DNA from: Acidovorax sp. KKS102
GTDB taxonomy: Bacteria > Pseudomonadota > Gammaproteobacteria > Burkholderiales > Burkholderiaceae_C
Assembly: GCF_000302535.1 (NCBI RefSeq)
Contig: NC_018708.1
Location: forward strand, 4,650,001 to 4,714,000
Direction of reading: 5' to 3'
DNA length: 64,000 bases
Below, in pieces: positions 53,599 through 62,969 of the stretch. Made by a program: the position numbers and the translations under genes. Below the pieces are notes generated by a model that saw only the letters and a list, made by a program, of their open reading frames with translations, searched no databases and was not told the DNA's origin. The stretch's first letter is position 1; each line of letters starts with the position of its first letter.

Positions 53599-54888
53599 TT
53601 ATTGCTTGCGCTGCACGATGAGGTTGCGCTTGGCGTCCTCGGGGTAGGCAAAGGTGATCGCGCCGTTCTTGACCACGCCCATGACCAGCATGTTGCGCGT
53701 GATCGCATCCTTGTCCTGCGCGCTGAAGGGCTTGTCGTAGGTGGTGACCACGCCGTAGTAGGTCTTCATCTTGCCCTCCAGCGACTCCTTGATGGCCTTG
53801 CCGTTCAGGTTGCCGTCTCGGATGCCGAGGAAGGAGTACATCAGCAGGTAGGTGGCGTCGTAGGCGTTGGCTGCCGCCATGGGCACGGCCACCTTGCCGT
53901 GGTACTTGCGGGTGTAGCTCGACAGGAACGATGCCCGGCGCTCGTTGCTGGGCTCGGCGATGAAGGTCTGCACCATGAGCGCGCCCTCGGCCGCGTCCTT
54001 GGCGCCTTCGAGGAAAAACGGGAAGGACAGCGGCCATGGCCCCACCTGCGGCACCTTCCAGCCAAGCGCCTTCTTGCCGTTGGCAATGGTGGCGTTCTCC
54101 GGCCCCACGGTGTAGCTGTAGACCACGTTGGCGCCCGCGTTGCGCGCCGCAGTCAGCTCGGCCGTCAGGTCCTTCACCCCCAGGTCAAAGCGCGCCACAT
54201 GCACGGGTTTGAGGTTCTTGGCCGCCAGCGCGGCCACCACGTCGTTGTAGCCGCCTTCGCCATAACCGGTCTTGTCGGCAAAGATGGCGACCTTGTCCCA
54301 GCCGCGTTTGACGATGTCGTCCACCAGAAAGGGCGCCTGGATCGCGTCGCGCGCCTGCACGCGGAAGATGTAGCTGTCGGGCGCGGGGTATTTGGCCGTG
54401 ACGGCCGTGCCCGTGGCGCAGGGCACGATGAGCGGGCTTTTGGCGTCCTGGAACAGATCGATGGCCTTGAGCGCCACGCCGGTGTTGCAAAAGCCGATGG
54501 TGGCGACAACCTTCTCGGCCAGCAGCTCCTGCGACACCTTGCGGCCCTGGTCGGGGTCGGCCCTGTCGTCCTTGATGACCAGCTCCAGCGGGCGGCCGAG
54601 GTAGCCGCCCACGGCATTGATCTCATCCACCGCCAGCTTGATGCCATTGAGCATGGGCACACCGAAGTCCGCCGACGGCCCGGTGAACGGCCCTACCACG
54701 CCGATGCGCGCGGGGGCGTTACCCCCCGCCTGCGCATGCGCCGCCCGTGGCAGCAGCGCCGCGCCCGCCAGCACGCCGGCAACCGCCAGGGCGGCGCATG
54801 CGGCCCAAGCAGGCAGGGGCAACCGACCGTGGACCGCCCGGGGCGTAGCGGCGGTCAAAGCGATGGAAGGCGGGGTCACAGGGTTCAT
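53599..54888 (-). CDS. Leu/Ile/Val-type ABC transporter substrate-binding protein
   Basis: 429 residues. The long N-terminus (about 30 residues) leads into a signal sequence (AWAACAALAVAGVLAGAALL, cleavage near AHAQ). The periplasmic-binding fold type I follows: ARIGVVGPFTGPSADFGVPM, GIKLAVDEINAVGGYLGRPL, DDRADPDQGRKVSQEL, GFCNTGVALKAIDLF and YSYTVGPENATIANGK. It binds amino acids or aromatic/short acids. No permease or ATPase genes are adjacent, so its transporter is elsewhere. The start at 54888 is an ATG without a clear Shine-Dalgarno. Confidence 0.88.
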   Translation of the reverse strand: MNPVTPPSIALTAATPRAVHGRLPLPAWAACAALAVAGVLAGAALLPRAAHAQAGGNAPARIGVVGPFTGPSADFGVPMLNGIKLAVDEINAVGGYLGRPLELVIKDDRADPDQGRKVSQELLAEKVVATIGFCNTGVALKAIDLFQDAKSPLIVPCATGTAVTAKYPAPDSYIFRVQARDAIQAPFLVDDIVKRGWDKVAIFADKTGYGEGGYNDVVAALAAKNLKPVHVARFDLGVKDLTAELTAARNAGANVVYSYTVGPENATIANGKKALGWKVPQVGPWPLSFPFFLEGAKDAAEGALMVQTFIAEPSNERRASFLSSYTRKYHGKVAVPMAAANAYDATYLLMYSFLGIRDGNLNGKAIKESLEGKMKTYYGVVTTYDKPFSAQDKDAITRNMLVMGVVKNGAITFAYPEDAKRNLIVQRKQ

Positions 54889-55201
54889 GGCGGTGCTCGG
54901 TTCACAACACTCCCCTCCCGGTGGGGGAGGGACTCGCCAACCAGTATCAAATTGTGAAAACAAAGCCCCTAGCGGGGTTTCCCGGAGCACAGGGCCTGCC
55001 CCATGGGCCGCGGGGCGCCCCTGTCAGGCGACCGTCAGGCACCGGTCGCGCGTGGGCGAGCAGGGCATGCTGGGGGGTACGCCGGTATCATTGCGCCCTT
55101 GCGCTGCACGTCCCCTCGGCGTGCACCCCACGCCCGTGGCACCCACCGCCCCGCGCCTGTCCGGTTCCCCCTTCGCCCTTTCTGCACGTTCCTTTTCCTC
55201 C

Positions 55202-57301
55202 ATGTCTGCCGGTCTCAATCTCGCCCAGCTCCAGGCCGTTCACTACACCGACGGGGCCTGCCTCGTCCTGGCAGGGGCTGGCTCGGGCAAGACGCGGGTG
55301 ATCACCATGAAGATCGCCCACATGATCGAAAAAGGGATGGACCCCAAGCGCATTGCGGCCATCACCTTCACGAACAAGGCGGCGTCTGAAATGCGCGAGC
55401 GCGCCGGGCACCTGATCGGCCGGCGCGCCAAGGACGTGCTGATCTGCACCTTCCACGCGCTGGGCGTGCGCATGGTGCGCGAGGACGGCCATGTGCTGGG
55501 CCTCAAGCCCCAGTTCAGCATCCTGGACGCCGACGATGTGACGGGCATCCTGAAGGAAGCCTCGGGCGGCACCACCGACATGGCCACGGCGCGCCAATGG
55601 CAGTGGGTGATCAGCAAGTGGAAGAACATGGGCCTGACCTCGGAGCAGGCGCTGGCCCAGGCGGCGGACGACAACGAACGCATCATCGCCACGCTGATGG
55701 CGCGCTATGAAGAACGCCTGGCGGCCTACCAGAGCGTGGACTTTGACGACCTGATCGGCATGCCGCTGCGCCTGCTGCGCGACTTCCCCGAAGTGCGCGC
55801 CAAGTGGCAGGCCGCGCTGGGCCATGTGCTGGTGGACGAATACCAGGACACCAACGCCACGCAGTACGAGCTGCTCAAGCTGCTGGTGGGCGAAAAGGGG
55901 CACTTCACGGCCGTGGGCGACGATGACCAGTCCATCTACGGCTGGCGTGGCGCCACGCTGGACAACCTCAAGAAACTGCCGGTGGACTACCCCCACCTCA
56001 AGGTCATCAAGCTGGAGCAGAACTACCGCTCCACCAGCGCCATCCTGCGCGCCGCCAACAACGTGATCGGCCCCAACCCCAAGCTGTTCCCCAAAACGCT
56101 GTTCAGCGAGCTGGGCGAAGGCGAGCCTGTGCGGGTGGTCGATGCCGACAACGAGGAGCACGAAGCCGAGCGCGCCGTGGCCCGCATCCAGAGCCTGCGC
56201 GCGGCCAGCAACCCGCCGCCGGACTGGAAGAGCTTCGCCATCCTGTACCGCGCCAACCACCAGGCCAAGCCGTTTGAAAAGGCGCTACGCAAGGCCAACA
56301 TCCCCTACAAGGTCTCGGGCGGCACCAGCTTTTTTGACCGGGCGGAAATCAAGGACCTGTGCGCCTGGTTCCGTCTGTGGATCAACAACGACGACGATCC
56401 GGCGTTCCTGCGCGCCATCACCACACCCAAGCGCGGCATTGGCCACACCACGCTCGCAGCGCTGGGCGCGTTTGCCACGCAGCACAAGCAGAGCATGTTC
56501 GGTGCGCTGTTCAACGGCATGCTGCCGGCCGCCGTGCCCAAGCGCGCCATGGACGGTCTGCATGAGTTTGGCCGCTACATCAACTATTTGGAGTACAGCG
56601 CCCGCCGTACCGTCGGCGCCGAAGACGCCCGCGCCTTTCTGAACGAATGGCTCAAGGAAATCGGCTACGAGCAGCACCTGTACGACAACGAAGACAGCGA
56701 GAAGGTGGCCGCCGCCCGCTGGAGCAACGTGATGGAGTTCTGCGACTGGATGGCCCAGCGCGCGGGCGGGCAGATTGACGACACCGCAGGCGCCGTGGTG
56801 GCCAAGGAGACCAAGAGCCTGCTGGAGGTGTCGCAGACCATTGCGCTGCTCTCCACCATCAGCGAGCGCGAGCAGGAGCAGGACATGGTCACGCTCTCCA
56901 CCCTGCACGCCAGTAAGGGGCTGGAGTGGCCGCATGTGGTGCTGGTAGGTGTGACCGAGGGCATGCTGCCCTTCAAGCTCGACGACGACGAAGGCCGCCA
57001 GCAGAAGGTGACCGACGACGTGCTGCAGCGCCTGCAGGAGGAGCGCCGCCTGATGTATGTGGGCATCACCCGCGCCCAGCGTACCCTGGCCGTGAGCTGG
57101 ACCAAGCGCCGCAAGAAGGGCCGCGAAATGGTGGCCGCACAGCCCAGCCGCTTCATCGCCGAAATGGGCCTGGACAAGACCACCGCCCGCGAAGACCCGC
57201 GCGAAAAGCTCAAGGCCCTGCGCGCCGAGTTTGCAGCCAAGGCACAGGCCACCACGGCGGCCAACGCCGCTGCGGCCGCCAACCCGGCGCCCACCGCCTG
57301 A
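55202..57301 (+). CDS. rep: Rep-type UvrD-family ATP-dependent DNA helicase
   Basis: 699-residue superfamily-1 3'-5' helicase that clears proteins ahead of forks. Motifs: Q and I LNLAQLQAV and LAGAGSGKT, Ia ITFTNKAASEM, II VDEYQDTN, III GDDDQSIYGWRGA, IV LEQNYRSTSAILRAANNVIG, V TLSTLHASKGLEW, VI RRLMYVGITRAQ. The sequence FDDLIGMPLRLL and the length (about 670-700) favour Rep over UvrD. The Ala-rich C-terminal tail is not conserved. The start at 55202 begins MSAGLNLAQLQA; the frame back to 54617 overlaps the previous gene region and lacks homology. Confidence 0.92.
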   Translation: MSAGLNLAQLQAVHYTDGACLVLAGAGSGKTRVITMKIAHMIEKGMDPKRIAAITFTNKAASEMRERAGHLIGRRAKDVLICTFHALGVRMVREDGHVLGLKPQFSILDADDVTGILKEASGGTTDMATARQWQWVISKWKNMGLTSEQALAQAADDNERIIATLMARYEERLAAYQSVDFDDLIGMPLRLLRDFPEVRAKWQAALGHVLVDEYQDTNATQYELLKLLVGEKGHFTAVGDDDQSIYGWRGATLDNLKKLPVDYPHLKVIKLEQNYRSTSAILRAANNVIGPNPKLFPKTLFSELGEGEPVRVVDADNEEHEAERAVARIQSLRAASNPPPDWKSFAILYRANHQAKPFEKALRKANIPYKVSGGTSFFDRAEIKDLCAWFRLWINNDDDPAFLRAITTPKRGIGHTTLAALGAFATQHKQSMFGALFNGMLPAAVPKRAMDGLHEFGRYINYLEYSARRTVGAEDARAFLNEWLKEIGYEQHLYDNEDSEKVAAARWSNVMEFCDWMAQRAGGQIDDTAGAVVAKETKSLLEVSQTIALLSTISEREQEQDMVTLSTLHASKGLEWPHVVLVGVTEGMLPFKLDDDEGRQQKVTDDVLQRLQEERRLMYVGITRAQRTLAVSWTKRRKKGREMVAAQPSRFIAEMGLDKTTAREDPREKLKALRAEFAAKAQATTAANAAAAANPAPTA

Positions 57302-57316
57302 GAGCGCACACGCACC

Positions 57317-57835
57317 ATGGCAAAACACCCCAGCACGTATCCCCATCCATGCTCGACCCTGCCTCGTGGCCGCGGCGCCTGGAGCATTGCTGCGCTTTTG
57401 ATAGCTATCAGCGCTTGTCCTACAAGCGCCATCGGCCAAAAAGGCCCACAATCCACGTCGGCATGCCCGACGGCGGCAGACATGGACCACCAACACCTGC
57501 AGGGCCAGTGGCGCGCCGAGCTGCAGGCCCCGGCACCTGGAGACAAGCCCACCACGGCCACGCTGCAACTGGGCCCGCACCCCGAGCTGGCACAGAGCGT
57601 GCGTGGCACCGTGGTGCGCGGCGGCACCACGGCCCAGGTCAGTGGTGACGTCGATGGCGGCGACCTGACCCTGGAAGAATCGATCAACGGCACCAACATC
57701 AGCGCCACCTGGACTGGCCAGGTGGTCGATGGAAGTTGCGGCAAGGAAATACGCGGAACATGGAACAACGCCCACCCCACCCCCACCACGCCGTCGGCAC
57801 CGTTTGTGCTGCGCAAACAGGCGGCCTGGCAATGA
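57317..57835 (+). CDS. Predicted small lipoprotein, unknown function
   Basis: 172 residues. A charged 20-residue head is followed by a signal region, SIAALLIAISACPTSAIG, with a possible lipobox (ISA-C). That region is encoded by a family-A repeat. The mature part has a repetitive beta-rich pattern (GQWRAELQAPA, GTVVRGGTTAQVSGDVDGGD, ISATWTGQVVDGSCGKEIRG). It starts 15 bases after rep, and its stop overlaps the phospholipase start (ATGA), so the two are coupled and the protein may be a partner of the outer-membrane phospholipase (inference). I recognise no family. Confidence 0.7.
   Translation: MAKHPSTYPHPCSTLPRGRGAWSIAALLIAISACPTSAIGQKGPQSTSACPTAADMDHQHLQGQWRAELQAPAPGDKPTTATLQLGPHPELAQSVRGTVVRGGTTAQVSGDVDGGDLTLEESINGTNISATWTGQVVDGSCGKEIRGTWNNAHPTPTTPSAPFVLRKQAAWQ
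57395..57445 (+). repeat. Interspersed repeat family A, copy 7, inside a signal-peptide coding region
   Basis: TTTTGATAGCTATCAGCGCT, then GTCCTACAAGCGCCATCGGCC. Translated as IAISACPTSAIG, it is in the same frame as copy 3 in the dsbD-like gene (IAASALWTSAIA). Confidence 0.75.
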
Positions 57836-59067
57836 GCGCCATAACGCACGTGCCCGCTGCGCCCCATCGGCACCGCTCTCTGGCCCTGCTGCTGGCGGTC
57901 GCCCTGGCCCCGGCCGGCGCGGCACTGGCGCAATCAGCCCCAGCCGCAGCCACCGGCGCCGCAACAGGGACCGACGCAGCCTTGCGCCGCTGCACCGCTC
58001 TGTCCAGCGACAACCAGGCGCGCCTGGCCTGCTTTGATGCCTGGGCGGCCGAGCAGGCGCAGGCGGCTCCTGCGGGTGGGCAGGCGTGGCAAGCCCCCGC
58101 GGCATCAGCCAACGCCAGCGGAGTAACGTCTTCGTCGGCCGTGCCACCACCGGTGGACGCCACGCTGCCCGCCACGCGCATCATCGACGTGGCGCGCACT
58201 GAAGGCTGCCGCGACCCACAGTACAGCGACCTCTCCCGCTTCTGGGAGCTGGAGACGGGCACCGACTGCGGCACGTTCAGCTTCCGCGGCTACCGCCCGA
58301 TCACGGTGTCGGTGGTGGCATCGAGCAGCGTGAACCGCCAGCCCACGTCGGATGCCGACGGCAACTCGGCCACCGACTCCACGCCGTACCGCCGCACTGA
58401 AAACCGCATCCAGCTGTCCGTGCGTACCAAGATCGCCCAGGGCATGCTGACCCAGGGCCACCCCACGCTCAAGGATTCGCTGTGGTTTGGCTACACACAG
58501 CAGTCGTACTGGCAGCTGTTCACGCCCGAGATCTCGCGCCCCTTCCGCGCCACGGACCACGAGCCCGAGCTGATGTACGTGTACCCCACCACGGCGCAGC
58601 TGCCGTTTGGCTGGAAGTGGCGCTACAGCGGCATCGGCCTGGTGCACCAGTCCAACGGCCAGAGCAAACCCCTGTCGCGCAGCTGGAACCGCGCGTACCT
58701 GATGACCGGCATCGAGTTGGACAACCGCTTCAGCGTGAACGCCCGTATCTGGAAGCGCATCCCCGAAAGCGCGGGCAGCGACGACAACCCGGGCATCAGC
58801 GACTACATCGGCCGGGGCGAGCTGTCGCTGCTGTGGAACGTGAACAAGGACAACACCCTGGGCGCCACCGTGCGCCACACGCTGGCCAGCAGCGACCGGG
58901 GCTCGGTGCGCGTGGAGTGGCTACAGGCCCTGGGCACCGGCCTGTTTGGCAGCAAGAGCAACCTGCGCCTGCACACCTCGCTGTTCAGCGGCTATGGCGA
59001 CAGCATGATCGACTACAACCGCAAGCGCACTGTGTTCAGCGTGGGGTTGAGTCTGGTGGACTTCTAG
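57832..59067 (+). CDS. pldA: Outer-membrane phospholipase A (OMPLA)
   Basis: 411 residues; hydrolyses phospholipids that reach the outer leaflet. Signal peptide RSLALLLAVALAPAGAALAQ. A Pro/Ala-rich N-terminal extension (about 30-130) precedes the 12-strand barrel. The catalytic segment is IGLVHQSNGQS with H272 and S274, followed by SRSWNRAYL, the OMPLA signature. The barrel ends in VGLSLVDF with a terminal Phe. The gene starts at an ATGA overlap with the small lipoprotein gene. Confidence 0.93.
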   Translation: MSAITHVPAAPHRHRSLALLLAVALAPAGAALAQSAPAAATGAATGTDAALRRCTALSSDNQARLACFDAWAAEQAQAAPAGGQAWQAPAASANASGVTSSSAVPPPVDATLPATRIIDVARTEGCRDPQYSDLSRFWELETGTDCGTFSFRGYRPITVSVVASSSVNRQPTSDADGNSATDSTPYRRTENRIQLSVRTKIAQGMLTQGHPTLKDSLWFGYTQQSYWQLFTPEISRPFRATDHEPELMYVYPTTAQLPFGWKWRYSGIGLVHQSNGQSKPLSRSWNRAYLMTGIELDNRFSVNARIWKRIPESAGSDDNPGISDYIGRGELSLLWNVNKDNTLGATVRHTLASSDRGSVRVEWLQALGTGLFGSKSNLRLHTSLFSGYGDSMIDYNRKRTVFSVGLSLVDF

Positions 59068-59074
59068 AGGCCAT

Positions 59075-59187
59075 CCCCCTGAGCGGCTGCGCCGCTTCCC
59101 CCTTCTCTCGCCTCGCTGCGCGAGTCGGGAAGGGGACGCCACCAGCGCGGCGGGGCGGCCCTTGCGCGGTGGCCCTGAGGTGGGCCG
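59075..59187 (+). repeat. Interspersed repeat family B, copy 4
   Basis: CCCCCTGAGCGGCTGCGCCG, CTTCCCCCTTCTCTCGCCTC, GGGAAGGGGACGCC, and CGCGGCGGGGCGGCCCTTGCGCGG. It begins 7 bases after the pldA stop and is closest to copy 1. Confidence 0.75.
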
Positions 59188-59438
59188 TGCCCGCTGCACA
59201 GGCCCGAGACAGGACAAAGACCAACGCTACCAGGGGCCGTGCGAGTCTGCTCACAACTCGTTACGACATCCTCCTCAAGTTTCTCCGGATGGCGCCGACG
59301 TGCGGCCACAATGGCACGCGCACTGAAACCGGCGTGGCCCCCAGTGAGAGGCGTTCAAAAAGAGCCCCTTTCCCACCGTTTTACCTGCCATTGCCTGCAG
59401 CGTGCCCCTCGACAATGCCGACAAAGAGGAACACACCC

Positions 59439-59825
59439 ATGGACATGCAATACCAGCTCAAGGCAGGCAGCTATTACCTGTATGACATGCGCGAGGCGCC
59501 CAGCGCCGTCACGGGTGAACGCCGCTTCAAGCTCAAGACCGACACCGTGGCCATTGCGTTCGACAAGCACACGGGCGAGGTGCACCAGCATGGCAGCCCC
59601 ACGCGCATCCAGTCGTGGGCCAACAACACGCGCCGCCGCCTGCGTGCGGCCGGGGCGCAGGACGTGGCCAACGACATCGTGGTGGTGTCGGGCCCGCTGC
59701 CCGTGGATGAACTCAACAAGTGCCTGTGGGTACGCGGCTACGTGCGCCGCATGTTCTCGCGCCTGGCCACGCTGCCCCATGGCAAGCTGCAGCGGCCCTC
59801 GGAGCCGTTTCGCAAGGCGGCCTGA
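59439..59825 (+). CDS. Conserved hypothetical protein
   Basis: 128 residues, cytoplasmic, basic at the C-terminus. It begins MDMQYQLKAGSYYLYDMREA and has GERRFKLKTDTVAIAFDKHT and VRGYVRRMFSRLATLPHGKL. No family recognised. The start at 59439 has AGAGGA at 8 bases; an earlier in-frame ATG (59415) precedes that site and is less likely. A good intrinsic terminator follows, which supports it as a real single-gene unit. Confidence 0.75.
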   Translation: MDMQYQLKAGSYYLYDMREAPSAVTGERRFKLKTDTVAIAFDKHTGEVHQHGSPTRIQSWANNTRRRLRAAGAQDVANDIVVVSGPLPVDELNKCLWVRGYVRRMFSRLATLPHGKLQRPSEPFRKAA

Positions 59826-59856
59826 TCCGGGCAACCTCTCCCACACATTCCGATCG

Positions 59857-59880
59857 GGGCCGCGCACAGCGGCCCTTTTC
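59857..59880 (+). terminator. Intrinsic terminator after the hypothetical gene
   Basis: Perfect stem GGGCCGC-GCACA-GCGGCCC followed by TTTTCCTTT, 31 bases after the stop codon. The cleanest Rho-independent terminator in the window. Confidence 0.8.
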
Positions 59881-59921
59881 CTTTGTCCTGTCTTTTTCTA
59901 TCAGGGCGGGCGCCAAAGGGG

Positions 59922-60401
59922 TCAGGCCTCGGCGTCCTCGACCGCGTCGCTGTCCACCCCCTCCAGCACCTCGGCATGCTTGACGATGGTCACCGGCACC
60001 GGACTGGCATGGGCCACCTCCTGCGACACCGACCCGAGCAGCGCGCTGGTGATGGCGCCCTGCCCCTTGGCGCCGATGATGACCATGTCGCAGCCCGAGC
60101 GCTCGATCATGTCCACCAGCGTGTGCGCCACATCACCCACCCCCACATCGGTTTCGTAGGCCACCCCGGCGGCATCGAGCAGCGCGCGCGCTGGCGCCAT
60201 CAAATGCTGGCCCGCCTCCAGGCTGGCGGCGGCGATCAGGTCGGGGTCACGGGTGGTCACCAGTTCGTACAGCGTGGCGGGCTCCTGCACGTTGGCCAGC
60301 ACCATCGTGGCCTGGAGCCCCTGGCGCACCAGCGCCAGCGCGTGGTGCACGCCATCCAGGGAGAGTTCGGAGCCGTCCACGGCGATGAGGATCTTGAGCA
60401 T
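59922..60401 (-). CDS. Universal stress protein (UspA family)
   Basis: 159 residues. Usp fold with MLKILIAVDGSELSLDGVHH, GVGDVAHTLVDMIERSGCDM, and the ATP-binding motif G-x2-G-x9-G-S in GAKGQGAITSALLGS, so it is of the nucleotide-binding type. The C-terminal tail is acidic (EVLEGVDSDAVEDAEA). AAGGAGA precedes the ATG. Single gene; regulation is not visible. Confidence 0.93.
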   Translation of the reverse strand: MLKILIAVDGSELSLDGVHHALALVRQGLQATMVLANVQEPATLYELVTTRDPDLIAAASLEAGQHLMAPARALLDAAGVAYETDVGVGDVAHTLVDMIERSGCDMVIIGAKGQGAITSALLGSVSQEVAHASPVPVTIVKHAEVLEGVDSDAVEDAEA

Positions 60402-60435
60402 GGGGTTCTCCTTGAGTGAGTACAGACCAGTGTAG

Positions 60436-61683
<1,248 letters not shown>

Positions 61684-61706
61684 GCTGCGGAGATGCCTCC
61701 CGCCAG

Positions 61707-61772
61707 ATTGCTATGTTTTACATAGCACCTCAGGCATGATCCACTAGCGCATCGGGCCCAAATCATTCCAAA
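61707..61772 (+). repeat. Interspersed repeat family A, copy 8
   Basis: TTGCTATGTTTTACATAGCA, then CACCTCAGGCATGATCCACTAGCGC and CGGGCCCAAATCATTCCAAA. It carries an extra small hairpin (GCTATG-tttta-CATAGC) and runs into the start of the next reading frame. Confidence 0.7.
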
Positions 61773-62274
61773 ACTCCTGCGCCATCTGCTGCACTGGCCC
61801 CTGCGGGCCCTCACGGGCCTGGGCAGCGGCCTGCTCGCCCTGCTGATCCTGTTCGAGGAATGGGGCTGGGAGCCATTGCAGCGCCTGCTGGCGCGCATCG
61901 GCCGCTGGCCGGGCCTGCGCTGGATCGAGGGCTGGGTGCGCTCCCTCCCGCCCTGGGCGGCGGTGGCCCTGTTTGCGCTGCCCACGGCGCTATTGCTGCC
62001 CATCAAGCTGCTGGCGCTCTGGGCCATCGGGCGCGGGCATGTGGTGCTGGGCATGCTGGTGATCGTGCTGGCCAAGGTGGTGGGTACAGCGGTGGTGGCG
62101 CGGCTGTTCACCCTCACCCAGCCAGCGCTCATGCAACTGCGCTGGTTTGCCTGGACCCACGCGCACTGGATGCAGCTCAAGCACGCCGTGCTGGAGCGGG
62201 CCCGCGCGTCGTGGGCCTGGCGCATGGCGCGGGTGATCCAGCGGCAGTGGCGGCTGCGCTGGCGCAGGCGCTGA
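61765..62274 (+). CDS. Small membrane protein, start codon unclear
   Basis: Open frame of about 169 residues. PKLLRHLLHWPLRALTGLGS, then GLLALLILFEEWGWEPLQRL, then LFALPTALLLPIKLLALWAI, and a very basic C-terminus (RQWRLRWRRR). At least two transmembrane helices. No ATG, GTG or TTG precedes the conserved-looking N-terminus. The only candidates are ATT at 61765, CTG codons, or TTG at 61876, which would cut off the first helix. The 5' edge lies in a family-A repeat, which may have overwritten the original start. Function unknown. Confidence 0.6.
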   Translation: MPKLLRHLLHWPLRALTGLGSGLLALLILFEEWGWEPLQRLLARIGRWPGLRWIEGWVRSLPPWAAVALFALPTALLLPIKLLALWAIGRGHVVLGMLVIVLAKVVGTAVVARLFTLTQPALMQLRWFAWTHAHWMQLKHAVLERARASWAWRMARVIQRQWRLRWRRR

Positions 62275-62325
62275 CCACCTGGCCCTGCCCCGGTGGCCCG
62301 CAGGGGCTGCTGCAAAATCCGCCCC

Positions 62326-62895
62326 ATGCCTGCGACCCCGCCCGCTCCCCTGAATGAAGCGCTGGAACTGGCCTTCAACCTCGCCCCCGTGGGCATGTGC
62401 GTCACGCGCGAGCGCCACATCGAGATCTGCAACGAAGCCTTTGCCCGCATGTTTGGCTATGAACAGGCCGAGCTGCTGGACCAGCCGCTGGCGCCGCTGT
62501 ATCCGTCGCTGGACGAATTCACCCACACCGGCAACCTGGGCCTGCCCGCGATGATGGACACCGGCAGCTACAGCGACGAGCGCGTCATGCGACGCCGCGA
62601 CGGCACCCTGTTCTGGTGCCATGTGGTGGGCCGCGCGCTGGACCGCGCCCAACCGTTTGCGCGGGCGGTGTGGATGTTTGAAGACATCTCGCACCGCCGC
62701 GTGGTCAGCACCCCACTCACGGTGCGCGAGCGCGAGGTGGCCCAGCACATCGTGACCGGCGCCACCAGCAAACAGATTGCACGCCACCTGAACATCAGCC
62801 ACCGCACGGTGGAGGCCCACCGGGGGCGGCTGATGCGCAAGCTGGGCGCCACCAGCACCGGCGAATTGGTGGCCCTGCTGCTGGGCATGCCCTGA
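62326..62895 (+). CDS. PAS-LuxR transcriptional regulator
   Basis: 189 residues. A PAS domain (about 10-120: LAFNLAPVGMCVTRERHIEI, NEAFARMFGYEQAELL, RRRDGTLFWCHVVGRAL) is joined to a LuxR HTH (about 128-186: LTVREREVAQHIVTGATSKQ, ISHRTVEAHRGRLMRKLG). It is a single-component sensor of a small ligand or redox signal, as in other short PAS-HTH regulators. The ATG at 62326 is chosen over GTG 62293; AAAAT lies 7 bases upstream. Confidence 0.9.
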   Translation: MPATPPAPLNEALELAFNLAPVGMCVTRERHIEICNEAFARMFGYEQAELLDQPLAPLYPSLDEFTHTGNLGLPAMMDTGSYSDERVMRRRDGTLFWCHVVGRALDRAQPFARAVWMFEDISHRRVVSTPLTVREREVAQHIVTGATSKQIARHLNISHRTVEAHRGRLMRKLGATSTGELVALLLGMP

Positions 62896-62969
62896 CACCG
62901 GGGACAATCGGGGGCCATACGCCCCCGCCCACGCCCCTGCACGCCCCCTCGCACGCATCCGCTGCCCAC

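Noticed and set aside
54617..55201. N-terminal extension of the Rep helicase up to 54617
   Set aside because: It overlaps the opposite-strand binding-protein gene and has no helicase homology; the family start MSAGLNLAQLQ is at 55202.
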